Source: Taibaiella sp. (GTDB taxonomy: Bacteria > Bacteroidota > Bacteroidia > Chitinophagales > Chitinophagaceae). Taken from it: a DNA stretch of 7,862 nt. The translations under genes were made by a program, and so were the position numbers. Below, one piece after another: positions 1 through 4,874 of the stretch. Below the pieces are notes generated by a model. The model saw only the letters and a list, made by a program, of their open reading frames with translations, searched no databases and was not told where the DNA came from. The stretch is taken from contig JACFNS010000058.1 of NCBI GenBank assembly GCA_019454705.1, forward strand, positions 1 through 7,862. Direction: 5' to 3'. Every line of letters begins with the position of its first letter. Within the stretch, counting starts at the first letter, position 1.

Positions 1-13
1 TAGATATATTATA

Positions 14-21
14 TACTTTAG
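14..21 (+). promoter_or_regulatory. weak -7-like box upstream of the metallopeptidase gene
   Basis: TACTTTAG matches the Bacteroidota -7 consensus TAnnTTTG at all but one fixed position and lies 24 nt before the start codon. The window edge removes the -33 region, so this is only a candidate. Confidence 0.2.
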
Positions 22-44
22 TAATGAAATAACCTCCGGCATGT

Positions 45-1424
45 ATGAACAAGATTCTAAGCATAGTATTGATATTTCTTGCCACTGTAGCTACAGCGCA
101 GGAAAAATCACCACTGATAAAGGGCGAAGTATTTGTTGACCTGGCACAGGGCACCATTGATGCAGACCTTACTATCGATGAGATGCCTTTTGTTAAAGAC
201 TACCTTATCCTCTTGAATGCCGGTATGAATGTTAGGTACGTACGGCATCTGAAAAAGGGTTACACCTACTACTGCGAGCGCGGTTACGATTCCAAAATAT
301 CCTACGAAGCATTTAACTACTACATCCCCGACAATACAGGCAAAGGCAAATATATTCCGCAACAAGGACTGAGATGGAATTATACAGGCAAATTCCCGGT
401 TGTAAATGACACCAATGAAGCTCAACGTGTAGATTGGCGGGGCAATATTGCATTCAACGACTATTCCCTACGCACCGATGGTGCGCAGGCAGCATGGTAT
501 CCTGTGTTGTACGATGTTACGACCGATAAGTCATATACAAGAGTCAGGTACGATATCAAGGTGAATTGTAAGGGTTGCTCTTCCATGTTTATCAATGGAA
601 GTAAACCTGTACCGGGTAGCATTGCTCGCTTCAAAAACGAAGACCCCTGCGAGATGTTCATGTACCTGGGCAGGTACAACGTTAAAAACGTGGATGGAAC
701 ATATTTCCTCAAGCCTGATGCTGATGATGAAAAACTTCGGTCTTTTGGGGAAATGACCAATAAGCTGAAAAAGTTTTATACTGATAAAACCGGCATCGCT
801 TACGAGCGTAGCATAGTATATGCCAATAGCACCCCGGTATCAAAAAATAATGCATGGATGTTTGTGGCATACCCTACAATAGCTATGGTGGGTTGGGGCG
901 AACATGGACTCAGTGGCGTGCTGGATGATACAACTATGTGGAGCTACAATTTCATTGCTCATGAGTTGGCTCACTTCTGCCTTGAATTTAATTCACCAAT
1001 CGGCGATGCTTTGAACGAGGGCTTTGCTGAATACATGTCATCTTTGGCTATAAAACAGTTATTTGGTGAACAGGTATATAAAAAGTCGATAGAAGAATGG
1101 ATAACCAACACAAAAGACTTTAAACCTGTATGCCTGTCAAAGATAACTGATGAACAAGGCTATGGTAGTAGGCAACGATATGTATATAATTATATGCCCC
1201 TGTTGCTGACAGCAATAGGCCGCGAGATAGGAACAGATGCTATGTGGCGGTTCGTAAAGAAGCTGTCAGACACCGGGAAAGTAAGCGTGCCAACTGACTA
1301 CACCTACTTCATTCGGTGCCTTGCCGAGGTAGTTCAGGATAAACCAAAGATGGATCAAATCCGCACACATTATTTAGAGGGTGACAATACGCTTTCAAAC
1401 GCTATTGAAGCTATTAACAAGTAA
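45..1424 (+). CDS. secreted gluzincin-type zinc metallopeptidase-like protein (M1/MA-like)
   Basis: A 459-residue protein with an N-terminal signal peptide (Lys3, hydrophobic residues 4-17, likely cut ATA|Q after residue 18), so it should act outside the cytoplasm. The zinc-site signature is HELAH at residues 306-310, followed by NEGFAEY at 324-330. In M1-like gluzincins the two His and the Glu of NEG bind zinc and the Glu of HExxH is the base. Here the NEG Glu (E325) is only 14 residues after the HExxH, against 18 in classical M1 enzymes, while E329 sits at the 18-residue spacing. Tyr381/Tyr383 in the YNYMPLLL stretch could supply the transition-state Tyr (inference). Residues 19-230 look like an extracellular beta-rich region with a CKGC motif at 175-178. 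The chosen ATG gives a complete signal peptide; no Shine-Dalgarno is visible. Substrate unknown. It stands 143 bp before prs and is probably an independent gene. Confidence 0.75.
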   Translation: MNKILSIVLIFLATVATAQEKSPLIKGEVFVDLAQGTIDADLTIDEMPFVKDYLILLNAGMNVRYVRHLKKGYTYYCERGYDSKISYEAFNYYIPDNTGKGKYIPQQGLRWNYTGKFPVVNDTNEAQRVDWRGNIAFNDYSLRTDGAQAAWYPVLYDVTTDKSYTRVRYDIKVNCKGCSSMFINGSKPVPGSIARFKNEDPCEMFMYLGRYNVKNVDGTYFLKPDADDEKLRSFGEMTNKLKKFYTDKTGIAYERSIVYANSTPVSKNNAWMFVAYPTIAMVGWGEHGLSGVLDDTTMWSYNFIAHELAHFCLEFNSPIGDALNEGFAEYMSSLAIKQLFGEQVYKKSIEEWITNTKDFKPVCLSKITDEQGYGSRQRYVYNYMPLLLTAIGREIGTDAMWRFVKKLSDTGKVSVPTDYTYFIRCLAEVVQDKPKMDQIRTHYLEGDNTLSNAIEAINK

Positions 1425-1536
1425 CTGCAGTTATGCAAGTGGTATTGTCGCAGGCCTTTTGGTCCCATTTCCCACCAGTATATGCTTATAGTTATCCCTA
1501 TGCCAAATTCTTCTTTTAATAAACTTAATGATTACC

Positions 1537-1544
1537 TAACTTTG
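1537..1544 (+). promoter_or_regulatory. Bacteroidota -7 promoter element for prs
   Basis: TAACTTTG is a perfect match to TAnnTTTG, followed by GCACC, and sits 23 nt before the prs ATG. The -33 region (about 1514-1520, TTTTAAT) is only T-rich, with no clean TTG. The predicted transcription start is about 1548-1551, giving a leader of roughly 20 nt. The 1425-1567 gap shows no convincing terminator for the upstream gene. Confidence 0.55.
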
Positions 1545-1567
1545 CACCCTCATTCTCAATTTCAGTC

Positions 1568-2515
1568 ATGCAGTCAGCAGTAAAATTATTCTCAGGTACG
1601 GGCTCGGAGTACCTGGCGGAGAAGATAGCCAAAGCCTTCGGTAAAAAACTGGGCCAGATGCAGGTTAACCGGTTCAGCGACGGCGAGTTTCAACCCATTT
1701 TCCAGGAGTCTATCCGTGGCGATTATGTTTTCCTGGTGCAATCTACCTTCGCCCCGTCTGATAACCTGCTGGAACTGCTGATGATGATTGATGCGGCAAA
1801 ACGTGCCTCCGCTGGTTATATCACAGCTGTGATACCTTATTTCGGTTTTGCCCGTCAAGACCGTAAGGACAAACCCAGGGTGTCTATCGCGTCGAAACTG
1901 ATTGCCAACCTGCTGACAACTGCCGGCGCCAACCGTATCATTACTATGGACCTGCACGCACCGCAGATACAGGGCTTCTTCGACATCCCGGTAGACCACC
2001 TGGACAGCTCTGCGGTATTTATTCCATATATCGAACAACTTAATATAGAAAACCTTATCTTTGCGGCCCCCGACGTGGGAAGTACCAACCGTGTGCGCGA
2101 AGTGGCCAAGTATTTTGGCATTGATATGGTGATATGTGACAAAGAGCGCAAACGTGCCAACGAGGTAGCCGGTATGACTGTAATAGGTGATGTATCAGGC
2201 AAAAACGTAGTGTTGATAGATGATATATGTGACACTGCGGGCACCCTCAGCAAGGCGGCATCGGTACTGAAAGAGAAGGGGGCTTTATCGGTAAGGGCTT
2301 TTTGTACCCACCCCGTGTTGAGCGGCAAGGCGTACGAAAATATCGAAAACAGCCAGTTGGAAGAACTGGTAGTGTGCGATACCATACCGCTGAAGAAGGA
2401 GAGTTCTAAAATAAAAGTGTTGACAACGTCTGACCTGTTCGCAGTAGCCATACGCAACGCTTTTGAGAACAAGTCCATCAACTCCTTATTTATACATAGC
2501 AAATTGAAAGGCTAA
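1568..2515 (+). CDS. prs: ribose-phosphate pyrophosphokinase (PRPP synthetase)
   Basis: Transfers pyrophosphate from ATP to ribose 5-phosphate, giving PRPP for purine, pyrimidine, NAD, His and Trp synthesis; cytoplasmic. The 315 residues equal the usual class I length and align end to end with E. coli Prs from memory. Visible landmarks: RFSDGE at 35-40; the ATP-site RQDRK at 96-100; His130 in MDLHAPQIQGFFD, the metal/ATP-site His; the DKER segment at 191-194, whose Lys192 and Arg194 correspond to the catalytic flexible-loop Lys and Arg; and the PRPP-binding loop LIDDICDTAGT at 216-226 (GG of many homologues is AG here). The start gives the family N-terminus (VKLFSGTGSEYLAEKIA). rplY follows 155 bp downstream, a common prs-rplY order. 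The usual next gene in many bacteria, pth, is not present here. Confidence 0.97.
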   Translation: MQSAVKLFSGTGSEYLAEKIAKAFGKKLGQMQVNRFSDGEFQPIFQESIRGDYVFLVQSTFAPSDNLLELLMMIDAAKRASAGYITAVIPYFGFARQDRKDKPRVSIASKLIANLLTTAGANRIITMDLHAPQIQGFFDIPVDHLDSSAVFIPYIEQLNIENLIFAAPDVGSTNRVREVAKYFGIDMVICDKERKRANEVAGMTVIGDVSGKNVVLIDDICDTAGTLSKAASVLKEKGALSVRAFCTHPVLSGKAYENIENSQLEELVVCDTIPLKKESSKIKVLTTSDLFAVAIRNAFENKSINSLFIHSKLKG

Positions 2516-2559
2516 GCGATTAGCTGATTGATATAAAGACTGTTTAAACAACAAAACCC

Positions 2560-2581
2560 GGCCCGGCCAGTATTGGCGGCC
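2560..2581 (+). other. imperfect GC-rich hairpin between prs and rplY
   Basis: GGCC at 2560-2563 pairs with 2578-2581, and GCCA at 2566-2569 pairs with TGGC at 2574-2577, leaving a 2-nt bulge and a GTAT loop. No T-tract follows on the + strand, so it is not a classical intrinsic terminator. It could attenuate readthrough or act in an rplY leader. The call rests on base pairing alone. Confidence 0.3.
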
Positions 2582-2670
2582 TTGACAAAAACTAAATTTT
2601 AAAAAATTCGTTTCAACGTCCGGATGTTTGCCGGGTATGCGCACGGTGTTGAAAGGGTAAAAGTTAAGTA

Positions 2671-3261
2671 ATGAAGACTATTAAAGTACAAGGACAACTC
2701 AGGAGCGAGCACGGTAAGTCTGCTACACGCCGCCTTCGTTCTGAGGGAAAAATCCCCGCCGTTATTTATGGTGGCGAAGAAACAATCCACCTGACTGTAG
2801 AGCCGCTGGCTGTGCGTGGCCTGGTGTATTCTCCCGAATTTCAGATTGTGGAAATTGATATTAACGGCAAAACACACCGTTGTATCATGAAAGACATGCA
2901 GTTTGACGTAGTAACTGACGACCTCGCCCACCTGGATTTCTTGGAGCTGGTAGAAGGTAAGAAAGTAACTGCCGAGCTGCCTATCAACTTCGTAGGACAA
3001 CCTAACGGTGTGAAAGAAGGTGGTCGCCTGGTTATCAAGCTGAAATCAGTAAAAGTGCGTACTTATCCTAAGTACCTGACTGAGCGCCTGGATGTAAACA
3101 TTGATGACCTGCAACTGAACGGCAACGTACGTGTACAGGATATCAAAGCCGATAACATCGAAATCATGAACCCGCCGCGTATTCCTATCGCGTCTGTAGT
3201 AATGACACGTGCGCTGAAACAAGCGGAAGCTGATGCAGCTACTACTGAAAAGAAAAAGTAA
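2671..3261 (+). CDS. rplY: 50S ribosomal protein L25, long form (Ctc/TL5 type)
   Basis: Binds 5S rRNA at the central protuberance of the large ribosomal subunit; long Ctc forms are also known as general stress proteins. The 196 residues fit the long, two-domain form rather than the roughly 94-residue E. coli L25. Residues 1-92 are the 5S-binding beta-barrel domain (GKSATRRLRSEGKIPAVIYGG near the N-terminus; KDMQFDVVTDDLAHLDFLEL at 74-93). Residues 98-180 form the TL5/Ctc C-terminal domain (GVKEGGRLVIKLKSVKVR region). The tail, 184-196, is charged and Ala/Thr-rich and ends in EKKK. The ATG gives the usual MKTIKVQGQLR start. A GATGTTTG box at 2623-2630 is a poor -7 candidate, so transcription may come from prs. 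A strong terminator begins 23 nt after the stop. Confidence 0.95.
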   Translation: MKTIKVQGQLRSEHGKSATRRLRSEGKIPAVIYGGEETIHLTVEPLAVRGLVYSPEFQIVEIDINGKTHRCIMKDMQFDVVTDDLAHLDFLELVEGKKVTAELPINFVGQPNGVKEGGRLVIKLKSVKVRTYPKYLTERLDVNIDDLQLNGNVRVQDIKADNIEIMNPPRIPIASVVMTRALKQAEADAATTEKKK

Positions 3262-3283
3262 TCAACTGACTGATTATAAGAGG

Positions 3284-3307
3284 AACGCCCCGCAAGGGGC
3301 GTTTTTT
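3284..3307 (+). terminator. intrinsic terminator after rplY
   Basis: A perfect 8-bp stem (AACGCCCC at 3284-3291 with GGGGCGTT at 3296-3303) closes on a GCAA tetraloop, which is of the stable GNRA type. A T-run at 3302-3307 follows directly. It ends prs-rplY transcription. Confidence 0.92.
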
Positions 3308-3324
3308 GTTTGTGGTAAAGAAAC

Positions 3325-3360
3325 TGTCATGTCGAAAGAGCGCAGCGATTGAGACATCTG
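3325..3360 (+). repeat. possible degenerate dispersed intergenic repeat
   Basis: The stretch holds an inverted pair, ATGTC at 3329-3333 and GACAT at 3353-3357, around a GCGCAGCGA core. This resembles, from memory, short dispersed intergenic repeats of the form TGTCATnTCGA...GAGACATCT found in Bacteroidota genomes. Only one copy is in the window, so membership of a repeat family is inference. Confidence 0.3.
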
Positions 3361-3389
3361 CAGAAAGTTAATATTATAGCAATGTTTAA

Positions 3390-3420
3390 TTGATATTAAC
3401 AACAATTTTACGTATATTTG
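3390..3420 (+). promoter_or_regulatory. promoter-like -33/-7 pair inside the gene-free region
   Basis: TTG at 3390-3392 and TATATTTG (perfect TAnnTTTG) at 3413-3420 are separated by 20 nt, close to the spacing of Bacteroidota housekeeping promoters. Of the candidates in the window this has the best -33/-7 combination. It lies after the rplY terminator and over 900 bp from the next gene on this strand, so its natural product would be a short RNA. Confidence 0.45.
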
Positions 3421-3425
3421 TATTG

Positions 3426-3474
3426 TTTCCGAGCAGGGCCAAATTCCGGTCTGGGGTACGTTCTTTGGCTTTTT
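3426..3474 (+). ncRNA. candidate short RNA ending in a stem and T-tract
   Basis: From the transcription start predicted by the upstream promoter-like pair (about 3424-3427), the RNA would run about 50 nt into GCCAAA at 3438-3443 pairing with TTTGGC at 3464-3469. This can be extended by a G-T wobble, and TTTTT at 3470-3474 follows at once. The 20-nt loop is large and contains GGTCTGGGG. No ORF of note is present and I recognise no known RNA family. It could be an orphan small RNA, the remnant of a lost leader, or chance in AT-rich sequence. Confidence 0.3.
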
Positions 3475-3594
3475 AAAAATTGTACAACCTGTAAATTAAT
3501 CAGTATTAGCTAACCAAACTGTAAACCTTTTTCAGGACGAGTCACAAACAAAATCCACCCCACCCCCGTAATCCTAACAGAACTCATCTTGTGA

Positions 3595-3627
3595 ATCCTA
3601 TAATCCTGTTTATCATGATTCAGACAA
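3595..3627 (+). repeat. 33-bp ATCCT...CAGACAA module, copy 1
   Basis: ATCCT at 3595 and 3603 and ATCAT at 3612 lead into GATTCAGACAA. It is identical to copy 2 at 4061-4093 at 30 of 33 positions. Internal spacing of 8 then 9 nt is kept in both copies. Confidence 0.8.
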
Positions 3628-3683
3628 AAAGTGAGCAAATGAGAACCAAACAGAACTATGAAGAACAATAACGTTAGCTGTGT

Positions 3684-3724
3684 GCGGAGGTGCTCCACTT
3701 TAGGGGTCGGGGGAAATCCTCTGC
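3684..3724 (+). repeat. hairpin element with G-rich arm
   Basis: GCGGAGG at 3684-3690 pairs with CCTCTGC at 3718-3724 (7 bp, one G-T). Inside, CTCC at 3693-3696 can pair with GGGG at 3703-3706. The core CTCCACTTTAGGGG followed by GGGGG resembles, from memory, a degenerate form of a G/C-run hairpin repeat common between genes in Bacteroidota. The family assignment is inference; the pairing is seen. Confidence 0.35.
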
Positions 3725-3958
3725 AACCATCCGCAACATTTTGAACAAAATCCACCCCCACACCCGCAACCATCCGCAACAAAATGAACACGTTCACCTG
3801 TAATCCCGTACGGACGAGACAACATTCCGGAACTAAAAAGAACCAACAACCTATCTATGGATAAACATGAAATGCATAACACATTGAATACAAACAGAAG
3901 TTTACAATCAGAAAACTATTTTTTACAACACACCCCCGAAAAGCCGTAACAAAACGAT

Positions 3959-4024
3959 ACAACTTAGCGAAGCGACTCAACGAAACAATTGAAGAGACAT
4001 TTATTATTGAGTTAAAACAGAACT
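3959..4024 (+). repeat. 66-bp direct repeat, copy 1
   Basis: It is identical to 4103-4168 at 63 of 66 positions. It carries TTAGCGAAGCG and, near its end, ACATTTATTATTGAG. It ends by entering a GAAC cluster (4020, 4030, 4040). Confidence 0.92.
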
Positions 4025-4060
4025 TTTCAGAACCACAAGGAACCTAAAGACATCCGGAAC

Positions 4061-4093
4061 ATCCTTAAATCCTGTTAATCATGATTCAGACAA
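4061..4093 (+). repeat. 33-bp ATCCT...CAGACAA module, copy 2
   Basis: This matches the module at 3595-3627 with three substitutions. It has an additional related ATCCG at 4052. It leads, after 9 nt, into the second 66-bp module, whereas copy 1 leads into a GAAC cluster. Confidence 0.8.
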
Positions 4094-4102
4094 CAAAACA
4101 CA

Positions 4103-4168
4103 ACAACTTAGCGAAGCGATTCATCGAAATAATTGAAGAGACATTTATTATTGAGTTAAAACAGAACT
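4103..4168 (+). repeat. 66-bp direct repeat, copy 2
   Basis: It lies 144 bp after copy 1, differing by C-to-T, A-to-T and C-to-T changes close together near the start of the module. It too ends in a GAAC cluster (4164, 4174). Confidence 0.92.
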
Positions 4169-4226
4169 AAACGGAACCATTCTAAAATGCTGCACAGTAT
4201 AAATGAGTCAAACAATAGAAAAAACG

Positions 4227-4260
4227 GAACTAAACAGAACTATTGAGAACCATAAAGAAC
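4227..4260 (+). repeat. GAAC motif array with exact 10-bp phase
   Basis: GAAC begins at 4227, 4237, 4247 and 4257. Between the motifs are six mostly A/T-rich bases. The same 10-bp phase appears at 3643/3653/3663, 3830/3840, 4020/4030/4040 and 4164/4174. Confidence 0.8.
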
Positions 4261-4292
4261 CAAATCGCCCAATTAACCATTACTCAATTATC

Positions 4293-4324
4293 GCATTGCC
4301 GCATTAGCATATTGCCGCATTATA
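4293..4324 (+). repeat. 8-bp tandem array upstream of ispF
   Basis: Four degenerate 8-mers are head to tail: GCATTGCC, GCATTAGC, ATATTGCC, GCATTATA. The 12-mer ATTGCCGCATTA occurs at 4295-4306 and 4311-4322. The array ends 4 bp before the ispF -7-like box and so occupies the place where the -33 region should be. Confidence 0.75.
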
Positions 4325-4328
4325 AGAT

Positions 4329-4336
4329 TAACTTTA
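4329..4336 (+). promoter_or_regulatory. -7-like box directly abutting the ispF start
   Basis: TAACTTTA matches TAnnTTTG except at the last base and ends only 4 nt before the ATG. It resembles the prs box TAACTTTG. If used, transcription would begin at or next to the start codon. No well-placed TTG -33 element is seen. Confidence 0.4.
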
Positions 4337-4340
4337 CCAC

Positions 4341-4820
4341 ATGTCATACCGTATAGGACAAGGAATAGATTTTCACCGCATGGAAGAAGGCCGCGAACTC
4401 TGGCTGGGCGGAATATTGATACCCCATACCAAAGGGGCCGTTGGCTACAGCGATGCTGATGTGCTGCTGCATGCCATTTGCGATGCTATGCTGGGTGCAC
4501 TGGCCCTGGGCGATATCGGGGTGCATTTCCCCGATACTGACCCGCAATACAAGGGTGCGGACAGTAAACTGCTGTTGGCGCATTGCCACAAGCTGATAAC
4601 GGAAAAAGGTTATATCATAGTGAATGTGGACAGCACCTTGCTGCTGCAGGCACCCAAAATCAAGCCTTTTGTCCCGCAAATGCAGGAAACAATAGCGGGT
4701 ATCTTGGGGTTGACTACCGAAAATGTCTCCATCAAGGCAACTACTACCGAGCACCTGAGCTTTATAGGCAGGGAAGAGGGGGTAGTGGCGACGGCTAATG
4801 TGTTGCTCAGGAAAGCCTAA
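4341..4820 (+). CDS. ispF: 2-C-methyl-D-erythritol 2,4-cyclodiphosphate synthase
   Basis: Cyclises CDP-ME 2-phosphate to MEcPP with release of CMP in the non-mevalonate isoprenoid pathway; a cytoplasmic homotrimer with Zn and Mg/Mn at subunit interfaces. The 159 residues match the family length. Zinc ligands are present: Asp10 and His12 in GIDFH and His44 in LLHAICDA. Other landmarks are YSDADV at 36-41 (often HSDGDV or HSDADV; the His is Tyr36 here), GDIGVHFPDTDP at 57-68, and ATTTEHLSFIGREEG near the C-terminus, the CMP-binding ATTTE-GFTGR motif with His for the usual Lys/Arg and SFIG for GFTG. The start is fixed: TAA lies in frame at 4329-4331 with no other initiator in between, and the next Met (14) would remove the zinc ligands. 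lepA follows after 54 bp. Confidence 0.96.
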   Translation: MSYRIGQGIDFHRMEEGRELWLGGILIPHTKGAVGYSDADVLLHAICDAMLGALALGDIGVHFPDTDPQYKGADSKLLLAHCHKLITEKGYIIVNVDSTLLLQAPKIKPFVPQMQETIAGILGLTTENVSIKATTTEHLSFIGREEGVVATANVLLRKA

Positions 4821-4849
4821 ACATTAACAATAATCAACGATTTTCAACG

Positions 4850-4857
4850 TACCTTTG
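4850..4857 (+). promoter_or_regulatory. Bacteroidota -7 promoter element for lepA
   Basis: TACCTTTG is a perfect TAnnTTTG in the 54-bp ispF-lepA gap, 17 nt before the lepA ATG. The -33 region (TTAAC near 4824) is weak. lepA could therefore be transcribed both from here and by readthrough from ispF. Confidence 0.5.
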
Positions 4858-4874
4858 CAGACTTTAATTATAGC

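Larger units (their letters stand above)
3540..4324 (+). repeat. mosaic of short direct repeats filling the rplY-ispF gap
   Basis: No gene is supported here. The + strand is strikingly A/C-rich and is built from recurring modules: AACAAAATCCACCCC at 3547-3561 and 3744-3758; GCAACCATCCGCAACA at 3723-3738 and 3766-3781; a 33-bp ATCCT module twice; a 66-bp module twice; GAAC motifs every 10 bp; and an 8-bp tandem array at the right end. The order 66-bp / GAAC / ATCCT / 66-bp / GAAC at 3959-4178 suggests partial duplication of a 144-bp composite unit. Base composition differs clearly from the flanking housekeeping genes. No transposase, integrase or CRISPR-like spacer pattern is visible. Confidence 0.8.

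Noticed and set aside
2581..2630. Dedicated promoter for rplY (TTGACA at 2582-2587, GATGTTTG at 2623-2630)
   Set aside because: The TTGACA is a proteobacterial-type element with no matching -10, and the second box lacks the leading TA of the Bacteroidota consensus.
3856..3864. DnaA-box-like TATGGATAA suggesting a replication origin
   Set aside because: A single site with one mismatch. There is no cluster of boxes and no dnaA, dnaN or other origin-linked gene.
3510..3882. Minus-strand open frames of 95 and 60 codons across the repeat mosaic
   Set aside because: They translate C-rich and A/C-rich repeats on the opposite strand, give low-complexity Cys/Gly-rich products, overlap each other, and have no recognisable domain.
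4081..4170. 29-codon ORF starting in the ATCCT module and covering the second 66-bp repeat
   Set aside because: It is too short to call. The repeat copies differ only at residue-changing positions, copy 1 lacks a start codon in the same frame, and no promoter box or Shine-Dalgarno precedes it.
3540..4260. CRISPR array
   Set aside because: Repeats are of several kinds and lengths, are not regularly spaced with unique spacers, and no cas gene is nearby.
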